A stretch of 45,686 nt of DNA from Chryseobacterium luquanense (GCF_026460945.1 NZ_JAOVZV010000004.1:1-45686), one strand, 5' to 3'; shown: positions 16,570 to 25,197, numbered from the stretch's first letter. Notes: a model not told the origin generated them from the sequence alone. Numbers and translations: made by a program.

Positions 16570-17451
16570 TTAATTAGACTTTTTCGCTTTAATCATTGCT
16601 TCCAAAGCATCCCACATTTCCTGCGGAATATCTTCGAGCATATTAAATTCTCCTGCGCCCTGAAGCCATTCTCCACCGTCAATTGTAACAACCTCTCCAT
16701 TCATGTAAGCCGAATAATCTGAAACCAGATAAGCTGCAAGATTCGCCAATTCCTGATGTTCTCCTACTCTTCTCAACGGAACTTTTTTCCTCATATCAAA
16801 TTTCTCCTGCAAATCTCCTGGGAGCAATCTGTCCCAAGCTCCTTTTGTAGGAAATGGTCCTGGAGCGATGGCGTTAAATCGAATACCGTATTTTGCCCAT
16901 TCAACTGCTAAAGATCTGGTCATTGCTAAAACTCCTGCTTTTGCGCAAGCTGACGGAACAACATATGCAGAACCTGTCCAAGCGTAAGTTGTGACAATAT
17001 TTAAAACGGTTCCTGAAGTTTTTGAATCAATCCAGTGTTTTCCGATAGAAAGTGTACAGTTTTTGGTACCTTTTAAAACAATATCTAAAATAGAATCGAA
17101 TGCAGAATGCGTCAATCTTTCTGTTGGTGAAATAAAATTCCCTGCTGCATTATTCAAAAGAATATCGATTTTTCCGAATTCTTTTAAAGTAGCTTCTTTC
17201 ATTGCCTCGACTTCATCCCAATTCCGAACGTCACAAGCAACACAAAGAACTTTTCCTCCGGTTGCATCTTCTAATTCTTTTGCAGTAACCTGAAGTTTTT
17301 CTAAATTTCTTGAAGTGATGACCACTTTTGCCCCTAACTCAAGGAAATATTTGGTCATTGCTTTTCCAAGTCCGCTTCCGCCACCTGTAACAATAGCAAC
17401 TTTATCTTTCAGAGCGTCTTCACGCAACATTGGTTGTGTATAAAGATTCAT
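16570..17451 (-). CDS. SDR family oxidoreductase, 2,4-dienoyl-CoA reductase type
   Basis: The 293-residue Rossmann protein has TGGGSGLG at 22-29 for NADP(H), CDVRN near 73-77, NNAAGNF at 100-106 and the PG motif in NAIAPGPFPT. It lacks the classical YxxxK. Instead it has Tyr156, Ser167 and Lys171 in a TGSAYVVPSACAKAG context, matching the Tyr-Ser-Lys arrangement of the mammalian DECR1 type. The likely role is therefore NADPH reduction of 2,4-dienoyl-CoA during beta-oxidation of unsaturated fatty acids, in the cytoplasm. The N-terminal YTQPMLREDALKDKVAIVTG is typical of this branch. It appears monocistronic, with no other fatty-acid genes nearby. Confidence 0.88.
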   Translation of the reverse strand: MNLYTQPMLREDALKDKVAIVTGGGSGLGKAMTKYFLELGAKVVITSRNLEKLQVTAKELEDATGGKVLCVACDVRNWDEVEAMKEATLKEFGKIDILLNNAAGNFISPTERLTHSAFDSILDIVLKGTKNCTLSIGKHWIDSKTSGTVLNIVTTYAWTGSAYVVPSACAKAGVLAMTRSLAVEWAKYGIRFNAIAPGPFPTKGAWDRLLPGDLQEKFDMRKKVPLRRVGEHQELANLAAYLVSDYSAYMNGEVVTIDGGEWLQGAGEFNMLEDIPQEMWDALEAMIKAKKSN

Positions 17452-17710
17452 ATTTTATTTTTTCTTAAAAATAATAAATATTAAAATGGTATGCTTTAAA
17501 ATGATTCAAGAAATAATGCTGTAAATAGTTGTTTTATTTTATTGGAAAGATTCAGCTGAAAATGGAATTGACAAATTTTGAAATTATGACTTCAATTCTA
17601 GCCTCGATTGTAGCATTTGTTTGAGTTCATTTTTTAAAATAAAAAATAGCGAGTGCGAAAGCGAGAAATGCTCTTAAAAGCAATTGACGTAGTAATAGCT
17701 CCAAATAAAA
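17452..17710. other. Gene-free AT-rich spacer
   Basis: The 320 bases between the SDR start and the DUF1573 stop include a terminator at the right end. In the rest I see no ORF or exact -7 element facing the SDR. A weak fold is possible between GCATTT (17613-17618) and AAATGC (17666-17671) around a TTTTTTAAAATAAAAAA centre. It may hold the unrecognised SDR promoter. Confidence 0.5.
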
Positions 17711-17745
17711 AAACAGTCTAATAAATAATTTATCAGACTGTTTTT
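17711..17745. terminator. Terminator of the DUF1573 gene
   Basis: AAACAGTCTAATAAA (17711-17725) pairs with TTTATCAGACTGTTT (17729-17743), one mismatch in 15, with A-run and T-run flanks. It lies 27 bases beyond the stop of the minus-strand gene at 17772. Confidence 0.9.
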
Positions 17746-17771
17746 CTATATAAGAAACAAGATTAAATCGA

Positions 17772-18182
17772 TTATTTTACAACCGTTCCTTTGAAAGATA
17801 GGGTTTTTGGCTCTGAACTTCCTGCCATTGTTATCGTAATTGATTTCGAAAACGGTCCTTCTGCAGCAGCATTATAGCTTGCCTCAACAAATCCTGTTTT
17901 TCCCGGCAAAACTTTAGTTTTCGTGTAATCTGCAGTTGTACATCCACAAGAAGGAGCCACTTTATCAATCATAATAGGCTGTGAAGAAGTATTTGTAAAT
18001 TCAAATCTGATCAATTTCTGTTTTCCTTGAGGAATGTTTCCTACATCGATTGTTTCAGATTTCCATTTTGCAACTTCTGCCACTTTTTTAACGATTGAAG
18101 TTGGAATTACCGGAAATACATTTGCATAAAACGGAGAGAATGCTAAAACTGCAAGAAGTGCTGTAATTTTTAAATTTTTCAT
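17772..18182 (-). CDS. Exported DUF1573 family protein
   Basis: The 136-residue protein has a signal peptide (LKITALLAVLAFSPFYA) and one DUF1573 beta-sandwich: TIDVGNIPQGKQKLIRFEF, then VAPSCGCTTADY with Cys79 and Cys81, then GKTGFVEASYNAAAEG and a final strand. DUF1573 domains are ASPM/MSP-like immunoglobulin folds common in secreted Bacteroidota proteins, without a settled biochemical role. It diverges from the second kinase/OmpR pair across a region with phased GTTAA repeats, and its exact -7 element is at 18221-18228. Inference: it is a regulatory target of that system. Confidence 0.9.
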   Translation of the reverse strand: MKNLKITALLAVLAFSPFYANVFPVIPTSIVKKVAEVAKWKSETIDVGNIPQGKQKLIRFEFTNTSSQPIMIDKVAPSCGCTTADYTKTKVLPGKTGFVEASYNAAAEGPFSKSITITMAGSSEPKTLSFKGTVVK

Positions 18183-18220
18183 AATGTAAATTTTAAATCA
18201 AATATTATTTTTTTGTTTAA

Positions 18221-18228
18221 CAAATGTA
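18221..18228 (-). promoter_or_regulatory. Candidate -7 element (TACATTTG) for the DUF1573 gene
   Basis: The minus-strand TACATTTG is an exact consensus match with a leader of roughly 35 bases. The GTTAA repeats begin 22 bases upstream of it. Confidence 0.5.
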
Positions 18229-18249
18229 CACTATAAAATAATTGTAAGT

Positions 18250-18287
18250 TGTTAACCGTTACCAAACATTTGTTAACGAGTTGTTAA
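18250..18287. promoter_or_regulatory. Phased TGTTAA repeats, candidate OmpR-family operator of the second system
   Basis: TGTTAA occurs at 18250, 18271 and 18282, that is 21 and 11 bp apart, so one 11-bp slot is degenerate. The last copy continues as GTTAATGGTGAAAA, nearly identical to the end of the repeat array at 13383-13397. It lies in the divergent region between DUF1573 and the kinase, 19-56 bp upstream of the kinase -7 element. Confidence 0.6.
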
Positions 18288-18305
18288 TGGTGAAAAAATT
18301 ATAGA

Positions 18306-18313
18306 TATTTTTG
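18306..18313 (+). promoter_or_regulatory. Candidate -7 element (TATTTTTG) of the second OmpR-type operon
   Basis: TATTTTTG is exact for TAnnTTTG. A TTG at 18281-18283 lies 22 bases upstream, within the usual -33 range. It overlaps the TTG that would be an alternative kinase start, favouring ATG 18332. Confidence 0.6.
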
Positions 18314-18331
18314 GATAATATTGCTTCTGAA

Positions 18332-19579
18332 ATGGAAATCAAAAAACTCAACATTATTATCAGCCTTGGATTGGTAGCGATCATCGGAATTTTGATCGCT
18401 CAATTATTATGGACCAAACAAGCGTATAATCTTGAAGACAGAAAGTTTAATCAGAAAGTAAATATCGCTTTGATGGAGGTTGTCGACAAGATGACTGAAG
18501 GCAAAACCTCTTTCACAGAAAATCCCGTTCAGATTATTGCCAATGATTACTATGTGGTTAATATCAATAATGAGTTTCATCCTGCAGTTCTGGAACATTA
18601 TCTGAAAACAGAGTTTACGAGATTTCAAATTAATACCGATTATGTTTACGCTTTGTACAATTGTCACAGCGACCAAATGGTTTACGGAAAATACATGACT
18701 CAACATCAGGAAGAGCCTAGTGAAAAGGTGATTCAGTTTCCTAAACATAAAAATTTAGTATATTATTTTTCGATACGTTTTCCAGACAAAACGACTTATT
18801 TGATCAGTTCACTGCGGTTTTGGTATTTGTTGACTTTTGCTCTGATAATTATTTTGTTGGTCTATGTTTATTCGATTTACACGATTATCCAACAGAAAAA
18901 ATTCTCAGAATTGCAACGTGATTTTATTAATAATATGACCCATGAATTTAAAACTCCCCTATCATCAATCCTCTTGGCTTCAGAATCTCTCAATAAGCAG
19001 GAAATTGTACAGGAAAACCCTAAACTTCAGACTTACACTTCAATTATTATTAATCAAAGTCATAAACTGAATAATCATATTGAAAAAATATTGAATATTG
19101 CCAAAAATGATGCTTCAGGATTATCATTAAAACCTCAAAAAATTATTTTGCTACCTTTCATTCAGGAAATTGCAGCAAATATCAAACAGAAAAATGAAAA
19201 TGTTTCAATAAAAATAAATATTGAAGAAAACCTTTCAATTTTTGCGGATGAATTTCACTTTACCAATATCATTTACAACCTTTTAGACAATTCAATTAAA
19301 TACTGCGAAACAAATCCTGATATTTTGATTTCTTCAGATAAAGATTCAAAAGGTTTATATTTAAAGTTTAAAGATAACGGAATGGGAATTCCTGCGAAAA
19401 AAATTAATCATATTTTTGATAAATTTTATAGAGTGAATGCCAATAAAAGTGATGAGATCAACGGTTTTGGTTTGGGATTATTTTATGTAAAAAAGATTGT
19501 TCAACAACATCATTGGAAAATTTCGGTTGAAAATAATCCCGATAAAGGAATTACCGTTACTTTGTTTTTTCCGTTTTAA
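18332..19579 (+). CDS. Sensor histidine kinase (HisKA type), second OmpR-class system
   Basis: The protein (415 residues from ATG 18332) has helix 1 (about 8-26), an extracytoplasmic domain of about 135 residues, helix 2 (FWYLLTFALIIILLVYVYSI, about residues 166-186), HisKA with NNMTHEFKTPLSS (His204), and HATPase_c: NIIYNLLDNSIKYCE, DNGMGIP and GFGLGLFYVKKIVQQH. No HAMP domain is evident. The start at 18332 is chosen because the longer TTG start (18311) lies in the -7 element. It is a paralogue of the kinase at 13428 with the same domain order, but its sensing domain is shorter and not obviously alike. Its response regulator follows after 12 bases. Confidence 0.92.
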   Translation: MEIKKLNIIISLGLVAIIGILIAQLLWTKQAYNLEDRKFNQKVNIALMEVVDKMTEGKTSFTENPVQIIANDYYVVNINNEFHPAVLEHYLKTEFTRFQINTDYVYALYNCHSDQMVYGKYMTQHQEEPSEKVIQFPKHKNLVYYFSIRFPDKTTYLISSLRFWYLLTFALIIILLVYVYSIYTIIQQKKFSELQRDFINNMTHEFKTPLSSILLASESLNKQEIVQENPKLQTYTSIIINQSHKLNNHIEKILNIAKNDASGLSLKPQKIILLPFIQEIAANIKQKNENVSIKINIEENLSIFADEFHFTNIIYNLLDNSIKYCETNPDILISSDKDSKGLYLKFKDNGMGIPAKKINHIFDKFYRVNANKSDEINGFGLGLFYVKKIVQQHHWKISVENNPDKGITVTLFFPF

Positions 19580-19591
19580 AATTAATTTGTA

Positions 19592-20275
19592 ATGATGGAT
19601 AAATCCAAAATTCTATATGCCGAAGATGATGCGACAATTGCTTTCCTCATTCAGGACAGTCTGGAGAATTATTATGAAATTGAGCATTATTCAGATGGAA
19701 AATCAGCGTTTGAAGCATTCAGCTGTAAAGATTTTGATATTTGTTTGCTTGATATTATGATGCCTGAAATGAATGGTTTTGATCTTGCCGAAAAAATAAG
19801 AGATAAAAACTCAGAAATCCCTATCATTTTCACGTCAGCGAAAGCTTTGAAAGAAGACCGAATTAAAGGTTTAAAAATCGGAGCCGATGATTACCTTGTA
19901 AAACCTTTCAGCATTGAAGAACTTATTTTAAAAATTGAAGTTTTTCTGAAACGTTCAAAAAAAACAGACAATACTCCCCAAAAATTCAAAGTCGGAAAAT
20001 ACAATTTCGATCCTAAAAATTACACTTTAACTGATTCCCAAAATACAATTACACTTACTCAAAGAGAATCTGACTTACTTTTTTATTTCATCCGACACAA
20101 AAATACTATTCTCAAAAGACAGGATATTTTAAAAGCAATTTGGGGCGATGACGATTATTTTATGGGACGAAGTCTGGATGTTTTTATTTCAAGATTGCGT
20201 AAAATTTTTGCCAACGAAAAGACTATTATGATTGAAAATATTCATGGTATTGGTTTTCGTTTTTCTGAAACTTAA
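19592..20275 (+). CDS. Response regulator, OmpR family, second system
   Basis: The 227-residue protein has a receiver with acidic residues 11-13, phosphoacceptor Asp54 in ICLLDIMMPEMNGF, switch Thr/Ser in IIFTSAKA and Lys in YLVKPFSIEEL. The winged helix has ITLTQRESDLLFYFIRH, KRQDILKAIWGDDDYF and GRSLDVFISRLRKIF. The shared C-terminal stretch GRSLDVFISRLRK with the regulator at 14737 implies similar DNA recognition, which fits the similar operator-like repeats. RprY-type is the nearest named class. Transcription probably ends before the GH92 gene, which has its own 209-base leader region. Confidence 0.95.
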   Translation: MMDKSKILYAEDDATIAFLIQDSLENYYEIEHYSDGKSAFEAFSCKDFDICLLDIMMPEMNGFDLAEKIRDKNSEIPIIFTSAKALKEDRIKGLKIGADDYLVKPFSIEELILKIEVFLKRSKKTDNTPQKFKVGKYNFDPKNYTLTDSQNTITLTQRESDLLFYFIRHKNTILKRQDILKAIWGDDDYFMGRSLDVFISRLRKIFANEKTIMIENIHGIGFRFSET

Positions 20276-20484
20276 AAGTATAAAGGAGATTAAAAAATCA
20301 GCAAAATTCCTTTCATCTGCTAAATATTAAGCATTCTGGTAAATTTTAGAATTTCTCTTAATTTTTTTTTCTAAAATCATCTTCTTAAATAAACTTAACG
20401 GTTCAATATTTAATCATCGAACCACTAAATATGGTACTGATGAATCTTTATCATTTATTTAAATTTACTACTCAAAATAATTGT

Positions 20485-22776
20485 ATGAAAAAACCGGGAA
20501 TTTTTCTTTTTGCCTTTTTTTTAAGTTTAAATCTAAAAGCTCAAAAATTTGAGAGATTGGTTCAATACGTCAACCCATTAATTGGAACCGAGAAAATGGG
20601 TCACACCTATCCCGGAGCAACCGCGCCTTTCGGAGCCGTTCAGTTGAGCCCAGAAACCGATACGATCTCTTACGAACTCAATGGGAAATACAATGGTGAA
20701 GTCTATAAATATTGCGCAGGTTACCTTTATGAAGACAAAACAATCGTAGGTTTCAGCTCCACCCATTTCAGTGGTACCGGGCATTCGGATTTAGCAGATT
20801 TTTTAGTCATGCCGACTGTTGGAAAATTACAGTTAAATCCCGGAACTGCAACCCATCCTGAAAATGGGTACAGAAGTAAATTTTCGCATCAAAACGAAAA
20901 AGCTGAAGCAGGATATTACAAAGTAAAACTGGATGATCACAATATTTTAGCGGAATTGACGGCAACAACAAGAGTCGGCGTTCACCGTTATACTTTTCCA
21001 AAGTCTGACCAAGCTCACATTATTTTAGATTTGATGGCCGGAATTTACAATTATGATGGCAAAAACGTCTGGACTTATGTTCGTGTACAAAACGGAAATA
21101 CCATTACAGGTTATCGACAAACGAATGGTTGGGCAAGAACAAGAACGGTTTATTTTGCTATGAAATTCTCAAAGCCGTTTAAATCTTACGGACAGAAAAA
21201 TTATGATGGAAAGCAAGTTTACAATGGTTTCTGGAGAAAATTTGACCAGACTAAAAACTTCCCCGAGATTGCAGGAAAAAACCTAAAAATGTATTTTGAT
21301 TTTGAAACCAGTGAAAACGAAGCAATTGAAGTTAAGCTTGCTATTTCGCCGGTAAGTCAAGCCAATGCTTTAGAAAATCTAGAAACCGAAACCGGAAATT
21401 TATCTTTTGACCAAGTTAAAGCACAGACGCAGGAAATTTGGAATAAAGAATTAAATAAAATCGTCATCAAAGGTTCTGAAACAGAAAAAACGAATTTTTA
21501 TACGGCAATGTATCATACTTTTATCAGTCCGACAACTTATACAGATGTCAACGGAGAATATAAAGGTTTAGATCAAAACATTCACAAAGCGGAAGGCTTT
21601 ACAAACTACACTACCTTCTCAATTTGGGACACATACCGTGCACTTCACCCATTTTTTAATATCATTCAGCCTAAAAGAAATAATGACATGGTGAAATCGA
21701 TGATGGCGCATTACAATCAGTTTTCAATGAAAATGTTGCCGATTTGGTCACATCATGCGAACGATAATTGGTGCATGAGCGGTTATCACAGCGTAAGTGT
21801 AGTTGCCGATGCAATTATTAAAGGAAATTATAACGGTGATGCGAAAGAAGCGTTGATGGCTTGCTTAGAAACTGCCAACAAAAGAGATTACGAAGGCATC
21901 GGTTTTTATGTCGACAAAGGTTACATTCCTGCCGAGAAAAGTGGAACTTCAGTTTCCAATACGTTGGAATATGCTTATGACGACTGGACAATTGCGCAGT
22001 TGGCAAAACATTTGGGTGAAACAGAAATTTACAATCAATTCATCAAACGTTCTGAGAACTGGAAAAATAATTTTGACAAAACCATCGGCTTCATGAGACC
22101 TCGTTTATCTGATGGAAGCTTTAAGAAAGATTTTAATGCGTTAAGTACTCACGGGCAAGGCTTTATCGAAGGGAATTCCTGGAACTACAGTTTCTTCGTT
22201 CCACAAGATCCTGATGAGCTCATTCAACTGATGGGCGGGAAAAAAAAATTCGCTTCAAAATTGGATGAATTGTTCACTATGCATTTACCAGACGAGTTTT
22301 TTGCCGACACAGAAGATATTACAAGAGAAGGAATTATTGGCGGCTATGTTCATGGAAATGAACCAGCGCATCATGTTGCCTACTTCTATAATTGGGCAGG
22401 GAAACCTTGGAAAACTCAGGCGCAGATAAGAAGAATTTTAGAGATGCAATACAAAGCAACTCCCGATGGATTGGGCGGAAACGACGATGCCGGACAGATG
22501 AGTGCGTGGTATATTTTAAGTTCTCTTGGCTTTTATCCGGTTGCTCCGGGTTCAGAAAATTATGCGATTGGAAGCCCTGCGATTGACCATGCTGTTTTGA
22601 ATTTGGAAAATGGAAAAACTTTTGAAATTGAAGCGATCAATCAAAGTCCGAAAAATGTGTATGTTCAGAAAATTCTTTTGAATGGAAAGGAAATTAGGAA
22701 CTTTACTTTGAAACATTCTGATATAATGAATGGAGGAAAACTGAGTTTTTACATGAGTTCTAAGCCAAAAAAATAA
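20485..22776 (+). CDS. GH92 family alpha-mannosidase, secreted
   Basis: The protein (763 residues from ATG 20485) has a signal peptide (IFLFAFFLSLNLKAQ) and GH92 signatures through its length: VNPLIGTEKMGHTYPGATAPFGAVQLSPE, HFSGTGHSDLADF, WDTYRALHPFFNI, GNSWNYSFFVPQD, GNEPAHHVAYFYNW and GGNDDAGQMSAWY (Asn666-Asp668). GH92 enzymes are calcium-dependent exo-alpha-mannosidases that trim mannose from N-glycans and yeast mannans, outside the cytoplasm. The longer start at 20431 would precede the signal peptide and is rejected. No SusC/SusD or other glycosidase is adjacent, so it is not in a recognisable polysaccharide utilisation locus. The 209-base upstream gap shows nothing beyond AT-rich sequence. 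Confidence 0.95.
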   Translation: MKKPGIFLFAFFLSLNLKAQKFERLVQYVNPLIGTEKMGHTYPGATAPFGAVQLSPETDTISYELNGKYNGEVYKYCAGYLYEDKTIVGFSSTHFSGTGHSDLADFLVMPTVGKLQLNPGTATHPENGYRSKFSHQNEKAEAGYYKVKLDDHNILAELTATTRVGVHRYTFPKSDQAHIILDLMAGIYNYDGKNVWTYVRVQNGNTITGYRQTNGWARTRTVYFAMKFSKPFKSYGQKNYDGKQVYNGFWRKFDQTKNFPEIAGKNLKMYFDFETSENEAIEVKLAISPVSQANALENLETETGNLSFDQVKAQTQEIWNKELNKIVIKGSETEKTNFYTAMYHTFISPTTYTDVNGEYKGLDQNIHKAEGFTNYTTFSIWDTYRALHPFFNIIQPKRNNDMVKSMMAHYNQFSMKMLPIWSHHANDNWCMSGYHSVSVVADAIIKGNYNGDAKEALMACLETANKRDYEGIGFYVDKGYIPAEKSGTSVSNTLEYAYDDWTIAQLAKHLGETEIYNQFIKRSENWKNNFDKTIGFMRPRLSDGSFKKDFNALSTHGQGFIEGNSWNYSFFVPQDPDELIQLMGGKKKFASKLDELFTMHLPDEFFADTEDITREGIIGGYVHGNEPAHHVAYFYNWAGKPWKTQAQIRRILEMQYKATPDGLGGNDDAGQMSAWYILSSLGFYPVAPGSENYAIGSPAIDHAVLNLENGKTFEIEAINQSPKNVYVQKILLNGKEIRNFTLKHSDIMNGGKLSFYMSSKPKK

Positions 22777-22785
22777 TATTGATTT

Positions 22786-22869
22786 TGTCATTCAGAATGG
22801 GGCGGCAGCGAAATGAAGAATTTAATATTATATTATTAAATTACAGATTTCTCCTTCGTCGAAATGACA
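22786..22869. repeat. Palindromic intergenic repeat (GTCATT...AATGAC type)
   Basis: The outer arms are TGTCATT (22786-22792) and AATGACA (22863-22869), with a TTTAATA...TATTAAA centre at 22821-22840. The right half includes CTCCTTCGTCGAAATGAC. Elements reading GTCATTTCGACGAAGGAGAAATCT are frequent between genes in flavobacterial genomes as far as I recall. It follows the GH92 stop by ten bases and may double as a terminator. Confidence 0.65.
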
Positions 22870-22884
22870 TAAAAGCTGATTGTA

Positions 22885-22908
22885 TCTCTCGCTGATTTTG
22901 CAAATTAA
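22885..22908. repeat. Copy 1 of the CTCGCAGATTTTGCA-type intergenic repeat
   Basis: TCTCTCGCTGATTTTGCAAATTAA resembles the sequences at 24063-24095 and 25198-25230. The three copies all lie in gaps of this 2.4-kb stretch. Confidence 0.5.
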
Positions 22909-23052
22909 GCATATTATTATTGTTAAATTTTTCAATCATTAAACATTTAAATAAATCTCATCCGTAATTTGCATACGACAATCTTCATTTTGCATACATC
23001 GGATTCTTCACTTCTGCTCAACTTTGCTTTATCAAAATTAATACTGAAAAAA

Positions 23053-24054
23053 ATGAATAAAGTAAAATTAGGAAATCAAGGATTAATCATTCCAAATATC
23101 GGCTTGGGATGTATGGGAATGACCGGTTTTGGCGACGCCGATATGTACGGCAAAACCGATGAACAGGAAGCCATTGCAACCATTCACCGTTCTTTGGAAT
23201 TGGGCGGAAATTTCCTCGACACAGCAGATTTGTACGGCCCTTTTGCAAATGAACGATTAATAGCAAAAGCCATTGAAGGTAATCGTGACAACTACATCAT
23301 TGCGACAAAATTCGGTTGGGAAATTGACGATAATGAGCAAGTGACTTGGAAAATCAACGGACAGAAAGATTACGTGAAAAAATCGGTTGAACGTTCGCTG
23401 AAAAACCTGAAAACAGATTACATCGACCTTTATTATATGCATCGTCTTGATAAAAATGTTCCTGTTGAGGAAACGGTTGGTGCGATGAGCGATTTGGTAA
23501 AAGAAGGGAAAATCGGGTACATTGGTTTGTCTGAAGTTTCTTCTGAGACGGTCAAAAAAGCACACGCCGTTCATCCCATCACGGCAGTTCAAAGTGAATA
23601 TTCTTTGTTTGAAAGAACGGTTGAAGAGAAAGGCGTTATTAAAACTTTGAATGAACTGGGAATTGGTTTTGTGGCGTATTCTCCGTTGGGAAGAGGATTT
23701 CTTTCGGGACAAATCCGGTCGATTGATGATTTGCCTGAGAATGATTTTCGAAGAGGAATTCCAAGATTTCAGGAAGCACATTTCCATAAAAATATTGAAT
23801 TGGTGGAAGCGATTGAAAATTTGGCTAAAGAAAAAGAAATTACTTCGTCACAACTGGCTCTGGCGTGGATTATCAGCAAAGGCATTGTTCCGATTCCAGG
23901 GACGAAACGCAGAAAATATCTTGAACAGAATATCGAAGCCGGAAAAATTGTTTTAAGTGAAAATGAGCTTGCAAAACTGGAAAGTATTGTACCTTTAGGA
24001 ACCGATACTGGCGCGCCTTACGACGAATTCAGTATGGGACTTTTGGATTATTAA
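23053..24054 (+). CDS. Aldo/keto reductase
   Basis: The protein (333 residues from ATG 23053) is a TIM-barrel AKR with the full catalytic tetrad: Asp56 (NFLDTADLYG), Tyr61, Lys86 (IIATKFGWE) and His130 (YYMHRLD). It also has GYIGLSEVS, QSEYSLFER and the NADP-binding PIPGTKRRKYLEQN near the C-terminus. It reduces aldehydes or ketones with NADPH; the substrate is unknown. The longer start at 22969 adds 28 residues unlike the family and is rejected. The AraC-type gene follows on the same strand, and such pairs are often regulator plus target. Intergenic repeat elements lie on both sides. Confidence 0.93.
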   Translation: MNKVKLGNQGLIIPNIGLGCMGMTGFGDADMYGKTDEQEAIATIHRSLELGGNFLDTADLYGPFANERLIAKAIEGNRDNYIIATKFGWEIDDNEQVTWKINGQKDYVKKSVERSLKNLKTDYIDLYYMHRLDKNVPVEETVGAMSDLVKEGKIGYIGLSEVSSETVKKAHAVHPITAVQSEYSLFERTVEEKGVIKTLNELGIGFVAYSPLGRGFLSGQIRSIDDLPENDFRRGIPRFQEAHFHKNIELVEAIENLAKEKEITSSQLALAWIISKGIVPIPGTKRRKYLEQNIEAGKIVLSENELAKLESIVPLGTDTGAPYDEFSMGLLDY

Positions 24055-24062
24055 TTTTTTAA

Positions 24063-24095
24063 TTCTCTCGCAGATTTAGCAAATTTTGCAGATTG
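24063..24095. repeat. Copy 2 of the CTCGCAGATTTTGCA-type intergenic repeat
   Basis: TTCTCTCGCAGATTTAGCAA continues as ATTTTGCAGATTG, a tandem of two GCAGATT-like units. It starts 9 bases after the aldo/keto reductase stop. Confidence 0.55.
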
Positions 24096-24150
24096 ATTTT
24101 TTCGAGCACATTTGTTGAATCTGTAAGTTTAAATAACCTCTTAAAATATA

Positions 24151-24255
24151 AGGCCGGAATACAATAGGATTGCGCCCCGGCTTGAACGGAGCTCTTTTTG
24201 TGAGGAGGTACGACGAGCAAAAAAGCGGGAGTGGAAGACGGAAACAGGCGCCCAA
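24151..24255. repeat. GC-rich intergenic element between the AKR and AraC genes
   Basis: Counting by hand, 55 of the 100 bases in 24151-24250 are G or C, far above flanking intergenic DNA. It can form GCCGG/CCGGC (24153-24157, 24177-24181) and GCTCTTTTTG/CAAAAAAGC (24191-24200, 24218-24226) stems. It looks like a Chryseobacterium-type non-coding repeat that I recognise loosely. A structured RNA or the leader of the AraC gene is possible. It is not translated in a way I can support. Confidence 0.5.
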
Positions 24256-24293
24256 AAAATTATCACTATTTTTATTATTCAGAACTTGAAATT

Positions 24294-25190
24294 ATGAACA
24301 CAATACATTCCATTTCAGCATTTCACAGGTTATTGTCGCTTCCGGAACCCAAGCATCCGATGGTCAGCGTCATCAATCTTTCTGAAAGTATTTTCATTGA
24401 AGATGAGGTCTGGAAAGGTTTTGTAAGCCGATATTATTGTGTCGCTTTAAAAAGAAATGCGACGGGAAAAATAAAATACGGCCAGCAACATTACGATTAC
24501 GACAAAGGTGTTTTGAGCTTTACGGCTCCCAATCAGGTTCAATATCTCGATTTGAAAACGATGGATTGTGAAAATACGGGTTATCTATTAATTTTCCACG
24601 AAGATTTTCTTTTGAAACAACCTTTGGCAACTACAATTTCTTCTTATGGATTTTTCTCTTACGCAGTGAATGAAGCCTTGCATCTATCTGAAGATGAGGA
24701 AAATGACCTGCTTGAAATTTTAAACAAAATCGATAAGGAATGTCAGCACATCGACCAGCACACACAGGAAATCATCTTGTCGCAGATTGAATTATTGCTG
24801 AATTATTCCAAACGTTTTTACGAAAGACAATTCATTACCAGAAAAAGTGGAAGTCATCAACTTTTGACGAAATTTGAAACGTTTCTGAACGAATATTTTG
24901 ATAAAAAGTCTTCAGAAAAAGGACTTCTAACAGTTCATCAAATTGCCGAAGCGATGAATCTTTCTCCGAATTATTTGAGTGATTTATTGAGAATTCAAAC
25001 CGGACAAAATACACAACAACATATTCACGAAAAGCTCATCAGCAAAGCAAAAGAGAAACTTTCCACAACGGAACTTTCGGTAAGCGAAATTGCGTATGAA
25101 CTAGGATTTGAACATTCGCAATCGTTCAGTACATTATTTAAAAAGAAGACTAAAATGTCGCCGTTAGAATTTCGGCAGTCGTTTAATTAA
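24294..25190 (+). CDS. AraC family transcriptional regulator
   Basis: The protein (298 residues from ATG 24294) has an N-terminal cupin-like sensing domain (about 30-160: FVSRYYCVALKRN, then GVLSFTAPNQVQYLDL) and two C-terminal helix-turn-helix motifs: VHQIAEAMNLSPNYLSDLLR and VSEIAYELGFEHSQSFSTLF, ending KKKTKMSPLEFRQSF. An upstream GTG (24231) would start inside the GC-rich repeat and is rejected. It is likely to activate the preceding aldo/keto reductase gene or the neighbouring redox genes, as is common for this type. It is convergent with the HxlR gene across a repeat hairpin. Confidence 0.92.
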   Translation: MNTIHSISAFHRLLSLPEPKHPMVSVINLSESIFIEDEVWKGFVSRYYCVALKRNATGKIKYGQQHYDYDKGVLSFTAPNQVQYLDLKTMDCENTGYLLIFHEDFLLKQPLATTISSYGFFSYAVNEALHLSEDEENDLLEILNKIDKECQHIDQHTQEIILSQIELLLNYSKRFYERQFITRKSGSHQLLTKFETFLNEYFDKKSSEKGLLTVHQIAEAMNLSPNYLSDLLRIQTGQNTQQHIHEKLISKAKEKLSTTELSVSEIAYELGFEHSQSFSTLFKKKTKMSPLEFRQSFN

Positions 25191-25197
25191 AGATATT

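Noticed and set aside
20400..20423. GGTTC/GAACC inverted repeat ahead of the GH92 gene
   Set aside because: Arms are only 5 bp with a 14-base loop and lie in AT-rich DNA; it is not distinguishable from chance, and it lacks the phased GTTAA pattern.
20485..22776. Polysaccharide utilisation locus around the GH92 gene
   Set aside because: No SusC/SusD pair or second glycosidase is adjacent; the beta-barrel protein at 10910 is too far away and lacks a SusD partner.
23257..23787. 176-residue minus-strand ORF inside the aldo/keto reductase gene
   Set aside because: It overlaps a clear catalytic-tetrad protein and has atypical, low-quality composition.
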